Source: Hyphomicrobiales bacterium (lineage in GTDB: Bacteria > Pseudomonadota > Alphaproteobacteria > Rhizobiales > Beijerinckiaceae). From it: 64,000 bases of DNA. Positions 8,673 through 17,875 of the stretch are shown here, piece after piece. The DNA lies in NCBI GenBank assembly GCA_027484605.1, contig JAIXSR010000148.1, positions 1-64,000 of the forward strand. The letters run 5' to 3'. Numbering within the stretch: position 1 is the first letter of the stretch; each line of letters opens with the position of its first letter. The position numbers and the translations under genes are program-made. The notes under the pieces were generated by a model. The model ran no database searches and was not told where the DNA came from. It worked only from the letters and a program-made list of their open reading frames with translations.

Positions 8673-10595
8673 TCAGAGCTTCTGGGCGAAACAGTTGAAG
8701 CCGCTGCGCTTCAGGGTCTTGCAGGCGGCCTGCGCCTCATCGGCATCGAACCCGGCGAAGCGCGCGCGGTAGAACGTCGTGCCGCCCTTGGTCACGGCTT
8801 CGGTGAAGGGTTCGGCGGCCTTGAGCGCGCGACCCGTCTTCTCGATGGCCTGATCGAGGATCGAACGCGCCTTGGCATCGCTTTCTGCGGCGGCGAGCTG
8901 GATCACCCAGCCTGAGCGGGCCGGGCCTGCCGCCTTCGGCGTTTCCTTCACCGCCGCTGCGGCGGCAACCGGAGCAGCCGGGCGCGGGGGCTCGGCTGCG
9001 GCGCGCGCCGGTTCCGGCGCCGGGGCGCGGCGGGCTGCGGCTTCAGGCTGGGGCGGCGGGGTGACCGCGGCGATCTCCGCCCGGCGCTGCAGGGTCGGCA
9101 GGCGCTCGTCGGCCTTGATCTCGGCCGGCCTGTTCTCCGCAGCGGGACGCGGCGCGGCGGCAGCGGGGGTCGGCAGGGCCTGGCTGTCCTCGCCCTTCGG
9201 CGCTTCGCCCGGGATCGAATTGGTGTAGCGGATCGAGCCCGGCGGCACGAGGCGCTGCTCGTCGCGCGCCGGGGCGGCCTGGCGCGGCGGCGGCAGGTCA
9301 GTTGCGCCCGGGCCGGCCTGCCAGCGCATGGCCGGCGAGCGCGGCGTGGTGCCCACGAGCGCGAGCGGGGTCGTGGCCGAGGCGACGATATTGGTCGAAC
9401 CGCTGGACGAGAGCGCGAGCGGCCGGGTGCGGGTCAGGCCCGGATCATCCTGTACCTGCTGGCGAGGCCCGGTCTCGGCAATCACGGCCGGACGCGGCCG
9501 GGCCGGGGGCAGCGGCATGGCGCCGGCCGGATTGGCCGGGGCGGGTGCCGCCATCAGGCCGACCGGGGCCGGGGGCTGGACATCGCGCTGGGCTGTCCGG
9601 GCCGGCGGCAGGGCCGGTGCGGCGACCGGGCGGGCATTGCCGCCTTCTTCCAGTTCGTCGTCCTCGTCCTGGGCGCGCGCCACCTCGACAGCCTTCGCTG
9701 TCATCCGCCGACCGGCATAGGCGCGGTCCATGTGGTTCTCGATCAGGTTGGCCACCTGCGCGTCGCGGGCCCGGCCGGAACGCCCGCCGAGCACGACGGT
9801 GATGAGATGGCGGCCATCGGCCTTGGCCGAGGTGAGAAGGTTGAAGCCGGAGGCGCGGGTGTAGCCGGTCTTGATGCCATCCACGCCCTCGATCTGGCCC
9901 AGCAGGCGGTTATGGTTGCGGTAGGCGCGGCCCTCGAAGGCGAAATTGCGCGTGCCGAAATAATGGTAGTAGCGCGGGAAGCGGTCCTGGATGGCACGGC
10001 CGAGGGTGACGAGATCGCGCGCGGTGGTCCATTGGCTCGGATTGGGCAGGCCGGATGCGTTGCGGAATGTCGTCCGCTTCATCCCGATGGTGCGGGCCTT
10101 CCGCGTCATCATGGCGGCGAAGCGCTCCTCCTCGCCGCCGATCGCCTCGGCGACCACGACAGCGACGTCATTCGCCGATTTCGTGACCAGCGCCTTGATC
10201 GCGTCCTCGACGGCGATGGTGTCGCCCGGGCGAAGCCCGAGCTTCGACGGTGACTGGCTGGCTGCCTCACGCGAGACGGGGAGTTCGGTGGTCAGCTTGA
10301 ACCGGCCGGTCTCCAGCTGTTCGAACAGCATGTAGAGCGTCATCACCTTGGTGACCGAGGCCGGATGGCGCAGGGCATCGCCATGCGTCGCCTCGAGGAC
10401 GCGGCCTGAATTCACATCATAGACCATGGATGCGTAGGGCGGATTGTAGCCACCACCGGCGGCACGATGGCGCTTGCGGCGGGCTTCCGCATCCGGGACG
10501 ACCAGGGCGGCGGTCATCACGAGCGCCAGCAGGACAGTCGCCAGAAAACGCGGCGAAAGCGGCCAGCGGGCCGCAGCTACGCAAGGGGAACGCAT
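8673..10595 (-). CDS. Serine-type D-Ala-D-Ala carboxypeptidase (PBP5/DacA family) with C-terminal SPOR domain
   Basis: 640 residues. A basic N-terminus and hydrophobic segment (about 15-36, ending AEA) form an export signal. The peptidase S11 domain has SVTK (Ser80/Lys83), a SAN motif and KTG, the three active-site elements. A long Pro/Ala-rich disordered linker (about 320-560) leads to a C-terminal SPOR domain of ~75 residues, which binds denuded glycan at division septa. It trims peptidoglycan pentapeptides in the periplasm and is probably septal. ATG 10595 follows GGAG by 9 nt; a TTG at 10604 is the alternative. It is transcribed away from the phasin gene. Confidence 0.9.
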   Translation of the reverse strand: MRSPCVAAARWPLSPRFLATVLLALVMTAALVVPDAEARRKRHRAAGGGYNPPYASMVYDVNSGRVLEATHGDALRHPASVTKVMTLYMLFEQLETGRFKLTTELPVSREAASQSPSKLGLRPGDTIAVEDAIKALVTKSANDVAVVVAEAIGGEEERFAAMMTRKARTIGMKRTTFRNASGLPNPSQWTTARDLVTLGRAIQDRFPRYYHYFGTRNFAFEGRAYRNHNRLLGQIEGVDGIKTGYTRASGFNLLTSAKADGRHLITVVLGGRSGRARDAQVANLIENHMDRAYAGRRMTAKAVEVARAQDEDDELEEGGNARPVAAPALPPARTAQRDVQPPAPVGLMAAPAPANPAGAMPLPPARPRPAVIAETGPRQQVQDDPGLTRTRPLALSSSGSTNIVASATTPLALVGTTPRSPAMRWQAGPGATDLPPPRQAAPARDEQRLVPPGSIRYTNSIPGEAPKGEDSQALPTPAAAAPRPAAENRPAEIKADERLPTLQRRAEIAAVTPPPQPEAAARRAPAPEPARAAAEPPRPAAPVAAAAAVKETPKAAGPARSGWVIQLAAAESDAKARSILDQAIEKTGRALKAAEPFTEAVTKGGTTFYRARFAGFDADEAQAACKTLKRSGFNCFAQKL

Positions 10596-10741
10596 ACTCA
10601 CCAACTCCGGACGACCGGGACGCCTCGATACCGCGCAGCTTCTGCTCCACGTTCTTTCTAAAATGCGACCATCCCGGTTACGCGAGTGTTAAGCCTCGGC
10701 GAGTTTTTGCCGGGTCGAGGGCGAGGCATGCGCGCGAGAGC

Positions 10742-10755
10742 TTGACCTATGTCAA
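10742..10755. promoter_or_regulatory. FNR/FixK/CRP-like palindrome upstream of the phasin promoter
   Basis: TTGAC-CTAT-GTCAA is a perfect palindrome that fits the TTGA-N6-TCAA consensus of FNR/FixK-type regulators. Its centre lies about 71 bp upstream of the transcription start inferred from the TTGACA -35 element at 10785, a spacing used by class I activators. Binding is inference. Confidence 0.5.
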
Positions 10756-10765
10756 AAGCTCATGG

Positions 10766-10813
10766 TGCAGCGCAAAATAGTTTCTTGACATATTGTGCAC
10801 CGCAACATAGATC
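10766..10813 (+). promoter_or_regulatory. Phasin promoter with two 15-bp direct repeats
   Basis: A consensus -35 TTGACA (10785-10790) and a weak -10 (TAGATC, 10808-10813, 17-bp spacing) precede the phasin gene. The near-identical sequence TGCA(G/C)CGCAA(A/C)ATAG occurs at 10766-10780 and 10796-10810, exactly 30 bp apart, flanking the -35 and covering the -10. This geometry suits a repressor such as PhaR that senses polyhydroxybutyrate, but the regulator is inferred. Confidence 0.55.
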
Positions 10814-10863
10814 AGCGTCATCCGGTTCGAAACCACGCCGGAACAAGCTCAAGGGGACGTACC

Positions 10864-11199
10864 ATGATCAACGCGTTCGAAGACATCCAGAAGTTCGGCA
10901 AGGAAAACCTCGATCTCGCCGTGAAGGCGTTCGGTGCCCAGCAGAAGGGCATCCAGGCCATCGCGACCGAAGTTGCCGATTATTCGAAGAAGGCCATCGA
11001 GACCAGCTCGACCACGTTCGAGAAGCTGCTCGGCGTGAAGACGCTCGACAAGGCCGTCGAAATCCAGTCCGATTACGCCAAGACCGCCTATGAAGGCTAT
11101 GTGGCCCATGCGACGAAGGTCGGCGAGCTCGTGACCGAGCTTACCAAGGAAGCCTTCAAGCCGCTCGAAGGCGCCATGGCCAAGGTCCAGGGCAAGTAA
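10864..11199 (+). CDS. Phasin family protein (PHA granule surface)
   Basis: 111 residues, all helical by appearance, with the phasin_2 signature: '[19 protein letters not shown]' at the N-terminus and heptad-like amphipathic helices to the end. Phasins coat polyhydroxyalkanoate granules and control their size and number. No signal peptide. ATG 10864 is chosen; the frame is open upstream to 10795 but that would include the promoter. The gene stands alone between its own promoter and a terminator at 11262-11288. Confidence 0.92.
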   Translation: MINAFEDIQKFGKENLDLAVKAFGAQQKGIQAIATEVADYSKKAIETSSTTFEKLLGVKTLDKAVEIQSDYAKTAYEGYVAHATKVGELVTELTKEAFKPLEGAMAKVQGK

Positions 11200-11261
11200 G
11201 CCCCATACGGGTCAGGCCTGCCTGGCGGCTGTTGCCGCCGGCCCTCTCCCCCGAAAGCGGA

Positions 11262-11288
11262 AGCCCGGTCGACGAGACCGGGCTTTTT
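11262..11288 (+). terminator. Intrinsic terminator after the phasin gene
   Basis: A perfect 9-bp stem (11262-11270 with 11276-11284), a 5-nt loop, then a run of five T. Confidence 0.9.
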
Positions 11289-11441
11289 GCTGTTCCGGTG
11301 CCGTTTTCCTGCCGACCCTTACAATTCCCCCGGTGCTTTCCTACATGTTGCCTTGCGCGGCATTGCTGCCCTGCGGCATGTTGTGTCGAACAGGCCAATA
11401 CCCGCTTGATTGTCGCGCGAACCGGCATAACCTTTCACGCC

Positions 11442-11810
11442 ATGGATGGTGATTTGACCCCGACCTGGACACCGATCGCCGGCCCGACAAACAATGGCCC
11501 GGGCAAGACCCCGGCCCATGGCACGGCGCTGGCGACGCGGACCAAGACGGTCCGCAAGCGACCCGACCTTTATCGCGTCCTGCTGCTCAATGACGACTAC
11601 ACGCCCATGGAGTTTGTCGTGCATGTGCTGATGCGGTTCTTCAACAAGAACGAGGAACAGGCCACGCAGATCATGCTCCATGTCCACCATAACGGGGTGG
11701 GCGAATGCGGGACCTACACGTTCGAGATTGCCGAGACCAAGGTGACGCAGGTGATGGATTTCGCCCGCGAGAACCAGCATCCGCTCCAATGCGTGATGGA
11801 AAAGAAATGA
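11442..11810 (+). CDS. clpS: ATP-dependent Clp protease adaptor ClpS
   Basis: 122 residues. A disordered N-terminal ~45 residues precedes the ClpS fold: '[17 protein letters not shown]' carries the conserved Asn-Asp-Asp and Thr-Pro-Met segment that forms the N-degron pocket, followed by '[11 protein letters not shown]' and the C-terminal strand. It delivers N-end-rule substrates to ClpA, encoded 83 bp downstream on the same strand. The start is ATG 11442; earlier in-frame codons exist but run into the phasin terminator. Confidence 0.95.
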   Translation: MDGDLTPTWTPIAGPTNNGPGKTPAHGTALATRTKTVRKRPDLYRVLLLNDDYTPMEFVVHVLMRFFNKNEEQATQIMLHVHHNGVGECGTYTFEIAETKVTQVMDFARENQHPLQCVMEKK

Positions 11811-11893
11811 GATGAAGCCGGGCGGTTTTCCCGCCGCCCGCGCTGACGACAGGCAGGCGCCTTCCCGCGCCGCAACAGGAAAGCGAGCAGACC

Positions 11894-14428
11894 TTGCCCA
11901 GTTTTTCGAAGAGCCTCGAAAACGCCCTCCACCAGGCGCTCGCTCACGCTTCAGCGCGCCGGCATGAATTCGCGACGCTCGAGCATCTGCTGCTGGCCCT
12001 GATCGACGACGAGGATGCCGCGGCGGTGATGCGCGCCTGCAATGTCGATCTGGACGTCCTGCGCCAGACGGTGACGACCTATATCGACACCGAACTCGAG
12101 GCGCTGGTCGTGCGGGACCGGGCCGATACCAAGCCGACGGCGGGGTTCCAGCGCGTGATCCAGCGCGCGGTGATCCATGTGCAATCCTCCGGACGCGAGG
12201 AAGTGACCGGCGCCAATGTGCTGGTCGCGATCTTCGCCGAGCGCGAGAGCCATGCCGCCTATTTCCTGCAGGAGCAGGAGATGACCCGCTACGATGCGGT
12301 GAACTACATCTCGCATGGCATTGCCAAGCGCCCCGGTGCGTCCGAGGGCCGCCCGCCGCGCGGCGTGGAGGAAGAGCCGGAGGAGAGCCCGGAAACCCCG
12401 AGCCCCGGCAATGACCGCGAGGGCGGCAAGAAGAAGGAAAGCGCGCTGGCGGCCTATGCGGTCGACCTGAACAAGAAGGCGCGGACCGGCAAGATCGATC
12501 CGCTGATCGGCCGCGAATCCGAGGTCAACCGGACGATCCAGGTCCTGTGCCGCCGGCAGAAGAACAACCCGCTCTTCGTGGGCGATCCCGGCGTCGGCAA
12601 GACCGCGATCGCGGAAGGGCTGGCGCGCAAGATCGTCGATGGCGAGGTGCCCGACGTCCTGGCCGATGCCACGGTCTATGCGCTCGACATGGGCACGCTT
12701 CTGGCCGGCACGCGCTATCGCGGTGATTTCGAGGAACGCCTCAAGCAGGTGATGAAGGAGATCGAGGCCCATCCGAAGGCCATCCTCTTCATTGACGAGA
12801 TCCATACGGTGATCGGCGCGGGTGCCACATCCGGCGGTTCGATGGATGCCTCGAACCTGCTCAAGCCGGCGCTCGCCGCCGGCACGCTGCGCTGCATCGG
12901 CTCGACCACCTACAAGGAATACCGCCAGTATTTCGAGAAGGACCGGGCGCTGGTCCGCCGCTTCCAGAAGATCGATGTCAACGAGCCGTCGATCCCCGAT
13001 GCGATCGAGATCCTCAAGGGGCTCAAGCCCTATTTCGAGGAGTTCCACCGGCTGAGATATACCAACGAGGCGGTGAAGGGCGCGGTCGAGCTTTCCGCTC
13101 GCTACATCCATGACCGCAAGCTGCCGGACAAGGCGATCGACGTGATCGACGAGACCGGCGCCTCGCAGATGCTGCTGCCGGAAAGCCGCCGCAAGAAGAC
13201 GATCGGCCTCAAGGAGATCGAGGCGACCATCGCCACGATGGCACGGATTCCGCCGAAGACGGTGTCGAAGGATGATGCAGTGGTGCTGCAGAATCTCGAG
13301 ACGACGCTGAAGCGCGTCGTCTACGGGCAGGAAAAGGCGATCGAGCAGCTCTCGAGCGCGATCAAGCTGGCCCGGGCCGGGTTGCGCGAGGCGGAGAAGC
13401 CGATTGGTTGCTACCTCTTCTCGGGCCCGACAGGTGTCGGCAAGACCGAGGTCGCCAAGCAACTGGCTGCCGTGCTCGGCGTGAAGCTGCTGCGCTTCGA
13501 CATGTCCGAGTACATGGAGCGGCACACTGTCTCACGGCTGATCGGCGCCCCGCCGGGCTATGTCGGTTTCGACCAGGGCGGCCTGCTGACCGACGGCGTC
13601 GACCAGAACCCCTACAGCGTGCTGCTGCTCGACGAGATCGAGAAGGCCCATCCGGATCTGTTCAACATCCTGTTGCAGGTCATGGATCACGGCAAGCTGA
13701 CCGATCATAACGGCAAGGAAGTCCAGTTCCGCAACACGATCCTGATCATGACGACCAATGCCGGGGCCTCCGACATGGCGAAATCCGCCTATGGCTTCAC
13801 CCGGCAGCGGCGCGAGGGCGAGGATACCGAGGCGATCAACCGGCTTTTCACGCCGGAATTCCGCAACCGCCTCGATGCGATCGTCTCGTTCGGGAACCTG
13901 CCGCGCGAGGTCATCGCGCAGGTGGTGGACAAGTTCATCGCCGGGCTCGAGGCCCAGCTGGCCGACCGGCATGTCACGATCTCGCTTTCCGACGAGGCGC
14001 GGGAATGGCTGGTCGAGCATGGCTATGACGGGTCCATGGGCGCCCGGCCGATGGCGCGGCTGATCCAGGCCACGATCAAGACGCCGCTGGCCGAGGAGGT
14101 GCTGTTCGGGCGCCTGAAGGGCGGGGGCGCGGTGCGCGTTGTCGTCATCGAGAACGAGGGCGAGAAGAAGCTCGGACTCGATTTCCCGGAAGGCCCGATC
14201 AAGCCGCGTCCGGAGGCGATTCCAGCCCAGCCCAAGCCCAAGGCGCGGGCGAAGGCCAAGGCCCGCAAGGCCGCCGCGCCGAAAGCCACCCGCGCGTCCT
14301 TGCCCAAGCCGCCGCCGGCACCGCCGCTGGCACCGCCTTCGCGGGATCCGGGCCCGCCGGATGCGCCGAAGGACGAGCCGCCGAAGCCGCGCCGTTCGCC
14401 GGTGCCGAAGCTGCCGCTGAAGAAATAG
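11894..14428 (+). CDS. clpA: ATP-dependent Clp protease ATP-binding subunit ClpA, with long C-terminal Pro/Ala/Lys tail
   Basis: 844 residues read from TTG 11894. The N-domain (1-145) binds ClpS. The two AAA+ modules have Walker A motifs GDPGVGKT (about 230-237) and GPTGVGKT (about 511-518), with matching Walker B and sensor motifs. The hexamer unfolds substrates for ClpP, which is not in the window. The normal ClpA core ends near residue 768; a further ~75 residues rich in Pro, Ala, Lys and Arg follow and end in LPLKK. E. coli ClpA is 758 residues, so this is a real extension. A terminator begins 4 bp after the stop. Confidence 0.95.
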   Translation: MPSFSKSLENALHQALAHASARRHEFATLEHLLLALIDDEDAAAVMRACNVDLDVLRQTVTTYIDTELEALVVRDRADTKPTAGFQRVIQRAVIHVQSSGREEVTGANVLVAIFAERESHAAYFLQEQEMTRYDAVNYISHGIAKRPGASEGRPPRGVEEEPEESPETPSPGNDREGGKKKESALAAYAVDLNKKARTGKIDPLIGRESEVNRTIQVLCRRQKNNPLFVGDPGVGKTAIAEGLARKIVDGEVPDVLADATVYALDMGTLLAGTRYRGDFEERLKQVMKEIEAHPKAILFIDEIHTVIGAGATSGGSMDASNLLKPALAAGTLRCIGSTTYKEYRQYFEKDRALVRRFQKIDVNEPSIPDAIEILKGLKPYFEEFHRLRYTNEAVKGAVELSARYIHDRKLPDKAIDVIDETGASQMLLPESRRKKTIGLKEIEATIATMARIPPKTVSKDDAVVLQNLETTLKRVVYGQEKAIEQLSSAIKLARAGLREAEKPIGCYLFSGPTGVGKTEVAKQLAAVLGVKLLRFDMSEYMERHTVSRLIGAPPGYVGFDQGGLLTDGVDQNPYSVLLLDEIEKAHPDLFNILLQVMDHGKLTDHNGKEVQFRNTILIMTTNAGASDMAKSAYGFTRQRREGEDTEAINRLFTPEFRNRLDAIVSFGNLPREVIAQVVDKFIAGLEAQLADRHVTISLSDEAREWLVEHGYDGSMGARPMARLIQATIKTPLAEEVLFGRLKGGGAVRVVVIENEGEKKLGLDFPEGPIKPRPEAIPAQPKPKARAKAKARKAAAPKATRASLPKPPPAPPLAPPSRDPGPPDAPKDEPPKPRRSPVPKLPLKK

Positions 14429-14431
14429 GAC

Positions 14432-14456
14432 AAGCCGGGCGAAAGCCCGGCTTTTC
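14432..14456 (+). terminator. Intrinsic terminator after clpA
   Basis: A perfect 9-bp stem (14432-14440 with 14445-14453) around a GAAA tetraloop, then T-rich sequence. Confidence 0.88.
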
Positions 14457-14547
14457 TTCTTCCGGTGCCGCCGGCGCGTTGACAGGCGCCTGCGACAGAT
14501 TGTCAAATCTCCCTGCCGTTGGCCCAAGCCCGGCAAGGGAGGATTTC

Positions 14548-15723
14548 ATGAAAAGACTGATCGCGGCACTTGCCCTCGCGGCCTCGCTCGTGGCGGCCCC
14601 GGCCGGGGCGCAGACCCTGCTGACCGAAAAGAAGACCTTCGAGATTCCGAGCTTCACCACGCAATCGGGCCGCGTGCTGAAGAATGTGAAGGTGGGCTGG
14701 GAAAGCTACGGCACGCTGAATGCCGACAAATCCAACGCCATCCTGATCTGTCACTTCTTCTCCGGCAACAGCCATGCTGCCGGCAAATACAAGGAAAGCG
14801 ATGCCGCCCCGGGCTATTGGGACGCGATCATCGGGCCCGGCAAGGCGATCGATACGAACAGGTATTTCGTGATTTCCTCCGATACGCTGGTCAACCTCAA
14901 TACCGGCGATCCGAATACCGTGACGACCGGGCCGGCCTCGATCAACCCGGATACCGGCAAGCCCTATGGCCTGGATTTCCCGATCGTCACGATCCGCGAT
15001 TTCATCGAGGTGCAGAAGCAGCTCGTCGACAGCCTCGGCATCAACCGCCTCCAGCTGGTGGCGGGCGCCTCGATGGGCGGCATCCAGACCTTCGAATGGG
15101 CCGCCACCTATCCCGATCGCGTGGCGCGCGCCATGCCGGTCATCTCCTTCGGCGAGGCGGATGCCAACCTGATCGCCTGGCTCGATATCTGGGCGGCGCC
15201 GATCCGGCTCGATCCGAACTGGAACAAGGGTGATTATTACGGCAAGACACCGCCGAATGACGGGCTGGCCCAGTCGCTCAAGATCGTCACGCTGCACGCC
15301 AATCACTGGGACTGGGCGAACAAGACCTTCGGCCGCAAGCCGGCCAAGGAAGGCGAGAACCCCGCCGCCGGCTTCGACAAGCGTTTCCAGATCGAGCAGG
15401 TGCTGGACAATGCCGGCGCGGCGCGGGCCAAGGTCTCCGATGCGAACCATTTCCTCTATCTCGTCAAGGCCAACCAGCTCTTCGTGACGGGGGGTGGCAC
15501 GCTCGACGAGGGGCTGAAGAAGATCAAGGCGCCGGTCCTGCTTGTGCATTCGCCGAAGGATCTCGTCTTCCCGGCCGGCGGCGTGGATGACACGGCCAAT
15601 CGCCTCAAGCAGGCCGGCGTTGCGGTGACGCAGCTCCAGCTTCAGGGCGATCGCGGCCATCTCGACGGCGTGCTCTCGATGAAGCAGGTCGAGACGCAGA
15701 TCCGGGATTTCCTCGCCAAGTAA
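14548..15723 (+). CDS. Exported alpha/beta-hydrolase of the homoserine O-acetyltransferase (MetX)-like family
   Basis: 391 residues from ATG 14548, preceded by AGGGAGG. A clear Sec signal peptide (residues 1-22, cleavage after AGA) sends it to the periplasm. The mature part is MetX-like: an early 'YGTLNADKSNAILICHFFSG' block, nucleophile elbow GASMGG with Ser175, Asp338 in 'SPKDLVFP' and His371 in 'GHLDG', giving a complete triad. Cytosolic MetX makes O-acetylhomoserine with acetyl-CoA; an exported homologue would not meet acetyl-CoA, so an esterase or other hydrolase role is more likely. No methionine genes are adjacent. Confidence 0.85.
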   Translation: MKRLIAALALAASLVAAPAGAQTLLTEKKTFEIPSFTTQSGRVLKNVKVGWESYGTLNADKSNAILICHFFSGNSHAAGKYKESDAAPGYWDAIIGPGKAIDTNRYFVISSDTLVNLNTGDPNTVTTGPASINPDTGKPYGLDFPIVTIRDFIEVQKQLVDSLGINRLQLVAGASMGGIQTFEWAATYPDRVARAMPVISFGEADANLIAWLDIWAAPIRLDPNWNKGDYYGKTPPNDGLAQSLKIVTLHANHWDWANKTFGRKPAKEGENPAAGFDKRFQIEQVLDNAGAARAKVSDANHFLYLVKANQLFVTGGGTLDEGLKKIKAPVLLVHSPKDLVFPAGGVDDTANRLKQAGVAVTQLQLQGDRGHLDGVLSMKQVETQIRDFLAK

Positions 15724-15788
15724 AGGGCGCGGCCGTTTTCCGGCTCGACGGGACAGGCGGCGGGGCTTAGCTTCGCCGCCATTCCACC

Positions 15789-16577
15789 ATGCCTGACGAT
15801 TCCTCCCCCTCCCTGAAGTCGCCCAGACAGGCCGCCCTTGCCGGCATGAAGGCGGCTGCCGGGCTGCCGAGCTTCATGCTCATGGCCTCGCTGATCGGCG
15901 TGGGCGGGCTGTGCCGCGATGTCGGCTATCCGATGGGCGCGGCCGTGGCCTCGACCATTCTTGTCTGGGCCGGCCCGGCGCAGATGGTGCTGTTCGGCTC
16001 GATCGCCGCCGGTGTCGCCCTGCCGCTGATCGCCGTGGCGATCTGCGTCTCGTCGATCCGCTTCGTCCCCATGTGCATGTCGATCCTGCCGATGATGCGC
16101 GAACCCGCCATTCCCGCGCGGGATGGCCAGCCGGCGCAGAAGGGCACGCCGACCTGGCTGTTGCTGATCCTTGCGCATTTCGTGGCCGTGACGGCCTGGG
16201 TCGAGGGCATGCGGCGCCTGCCGGCCATGCCCAAGCCGGAGCGCATCCCGTATTTCCTGGCCTTTGCCTCGACCGTGATGCTCGCGGCCGCCTTCTCCAC
16301 CGGCGCGGGCTATTACCTGATCGCCAAGCTGCCCCCCGCGCTGGCAGCCGGGTTGCTCTTCACCTCGCCGATCTATTTCACTGTCGCGCTTGCGGCCGGC
16401 GCACGGCAGAGCGTCGACTGGCTGGCCCTCGTGCTCGGCTTCGGCGCGGCGCCGCTGGTGGCGCTGGTCGTGCCGGCGGGGTTCGACCTGATGGTCGGCG
16501 GGATCGGCATGGGCACGCTGGCCTATGCGATCCATCGGCTCCAGCGGGCGCGGCGCAGCAGCGGGGCCGGCACATGA
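15789..16577 (+). CDS. azlC: AzlC family branched-chain amino acid exporter subunit
   Basis: 262 residues with about seven hydrophobic helices. The family region 'GGLCRDVGYPMGAAVASTILVWAGPAQMV' near residues 39-67 and the following 'SSIRFVPMCMSI' helix are typical of AzlC. It pairs with AzlD, translated from an ATGA overlap at its end, to form an inner-membrane amino-acid exporter of the LIV-E family. Substrate is not readable from sequence. Confidence 0.88.
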   Translation: MPDDSSPSLKSPRQAALAGMKAAAGLPSFMLMASLIGVGGLCRDVGYPMGAAVASTILVWAGPAQMVLFGSIAAGVALPLIAVAICVSSIRFVPMCMSILPMMREPAIPARDGQPAQKGTPTWLLLILAHFVAVTAWVEGMRRLPAMPKPERIPYFLAFASTVMLAAAFSTGAGYYLIAKLPPALAAGLLFTSPIYFTVALAAGARQSVDWLALVLGFGAAPLVALVVPAGFDLMVGGIGMGTLAYAIHRLQRARRSSGAGT

Positions 16578-16942
16578 CAGCCACCCTCGCGGCCCTCGAA
16601 CACTGGAGCGGCGGGCTCTGGCCCTATCTGGTGGTGATCCTGTTCGGCTTCCTGCCGAGCGAGATCTGGCGCTGGGCCTCGGTCTTCCTTGTCCGCGGCC
16701 TTTCCGAGGATGCGGAGATCCTCGTCTGGGTGCGGGCCGTCGCCACGGCCTTGCTGGCCGGCGTGGTGGCCAAGCTGCTGCTGGTGCCCTCGGGCGCGCT
16801 GGCGGTGGTGCCGGTCTTCTGGCGCTGGGGCGCGCTCGGGGCGGGCATCCTCGCCTTTTTCGTCTTCCGCAAGTCGATGATCGCCGGTGTCATTTTCGGC
16901 GAGATCGTGCTGATCAGCGCGGCCCTGCTGGCGACGGGCTGA
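16574..16942 (+). CDS. azlD: AzlD family small exporter subunit
   Basis: 122 residues with four hydrophobic helices, coupled to azlC by a 4-bp overlap. The 'PYLVVILFGFLPSEIWRW' segment near residues 17-34 and the central 'VRAVATALLAGVVAKLLL' helix match AzlD. It is needed with AzlC for export. Its TGA directly abuts, on the opposite strand, the stop of the next gene (TGATCA), so the two genes converge with no spacer and no terminator. Confidence 0.85.
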   Translation: MTATLAALEHWSGGLWPYLVVILFGFLPSEIWRWASVFLVRGLSEDAEILVWVRAVATALLAGVVAKLLLVPSGALAVVPVFWRWGALGAGILAFFVFRKSMIAGVIFGEIVLISAALLATG

Positions 16943-17374
16943 TCAGGGCGGGGCCGGGATCTGCAGCAGCCTGCGCAGCGAGCGGCCATCCCGGTTGCGG
17001 ATATCGGTGATCAGCCAGGGGCCGGACGCGCGGTCGAACAGGATCTCGATTTCGCCCGGCTGGCCCTGTTCCCGGAAGCGGATGAGGATGCGGGAACGCT
17101 GGTGGTCGATGCGCTGCGACCCGCCGATCTCGGCCTGTTCCATGCGGTTTTCCGGGTTCCGCATCACGACGTCACCGTCGATATCGGCGCGGGCGAGGGC
17201 GGTGCGGAGCCGGTCGACCAGCGGCAGGCGTGCCGGATCGGGCGGCTGGCCGAGGCTGTAGCGCCAGGCGATGAGCCGGGCGATCTCGCGCGGCTCGTCC
17301 CGTGGTTCCTGGGCCGTTGCGGGCGCGGAAAGTGCCGTCAGGCCGGCCAGCAGGAGGGCCGCGCGAAGGCTCAC
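16943..17374 (-). CDS. Exported protein of unknown function
   Basis: 143 residues from a GTG at 17374 that overlaps the stop of the HIT gene (GTGA), so it is translationally coupled to it. Residues 1-22 form a Sec signal peptide ending ATAQ. The mature ~120 residues contain 'ILIRFREQGQPGEIEILF' and 'GPWLITDIRNRDGRSLRRLL', a beta-strand pattern of the kind seen in small periplasmic DUF3828-like proteins ('W.I.DI'), but I cannot place it in a family with certainty. Confidence 0.65.
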   Translation of the reverse strand: MSLRAALLLAGLTALSAPATAQEPRDEPREIARLIAWRYSLGQPPDPARLPLVDRLRTALARADIDGDVVMRNPENRMEQAEIGGSQRIDHQRSRILIRFREQGQPGEIEILFDRASGPWLITDIRNRDGRSLRRLLQIPAPP

Positions 17375-17793
17375 TGGCCGAGGGCAGCCCGGATGCGCGC
17401 CGCCTGCTCGGCCAGCACGGCCATGTCGCCGCGCGGGGCGGGATGGGGCGTCATGCGCTGGCCTTCCCAGCGTGGAAGTACATGGAAATGGATGTGAAAC
17501 ACTTCCTGCCCGCCAGCGGCTTCCGAGAATTGCTGCAGGGTGATGCCCTCGGCGCCGAGCGCTTCCTTTGCCGCCAGCGCGATACGCTGGACCCGGCGGA
17601 TCAGGGCCGCGAGATCATCGGGGGCGATGTCGAGCAGGTTCCGCGCCGGCGCCTTCGGGATGACCAGCAGATGCCCGGGCGAGCGGGGCATGATGTCCAT
17701 GAAGGAGAGCACGGCGTCATCCTCGTAGACCTTGTGGCAGGGGATCTCGCCGCGCAGGATCTTCGCGAAGATGTTGTCGGGATCATAAAGCAT
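17371..17793 (-). CDS. HIT family protein (histidine-triad nucleotide hydrolase)
   Basis: 140 residues. The catalytic triad region reads HIHFHVLPRW, and the N-terminal 'NIFAKILRGEIPCHKVYEDD' segment is the classical Hint/HIT opening. HIT proteins hydrolyse nucleoside phosphoramidates or AMP-lysine adducts in the cytosol. The start is the ATG at 17793; the frame continues upstream through the Tat-protein gene, but that part lacks coding sense. It is coupled to the exported gene downstream. Confidence 0.93.
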   Translation of the reverse strand: MLYDPDNIFAKILRGEIPCHKVYEDDAVLSFMDIMPRSPGHLLVIPKAPARNLLDIAPDDLAALIRRVQRIALAAKEALGAEGITLQQFSEAAGGQEVFHIHFHVLPRWEGQRMTPHPAPRGDMAVLAEQAARIRAALGQ

Positions 17794-17828
17794 GGTCACG
17801 TCCTGATGGTTCTGGCGGGGTTGGCAAC

Positions 17829-17854
17829 GAAAAAGGGCGGCCGAAGCCGCCCTT
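17829..17854 (-). terminator. Intrinsic terminator after the Arg/Tyr-rich gene
   Basis: On the minus strand, a 9-bp perfect stem (17854-17846 with 17841-17833) closes a UUCG tetraloop and is followed by a T run. Confidence 0.85.
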
Positions 17855-17875
17855 GAACCGGTCGTTCCGCCTAGC

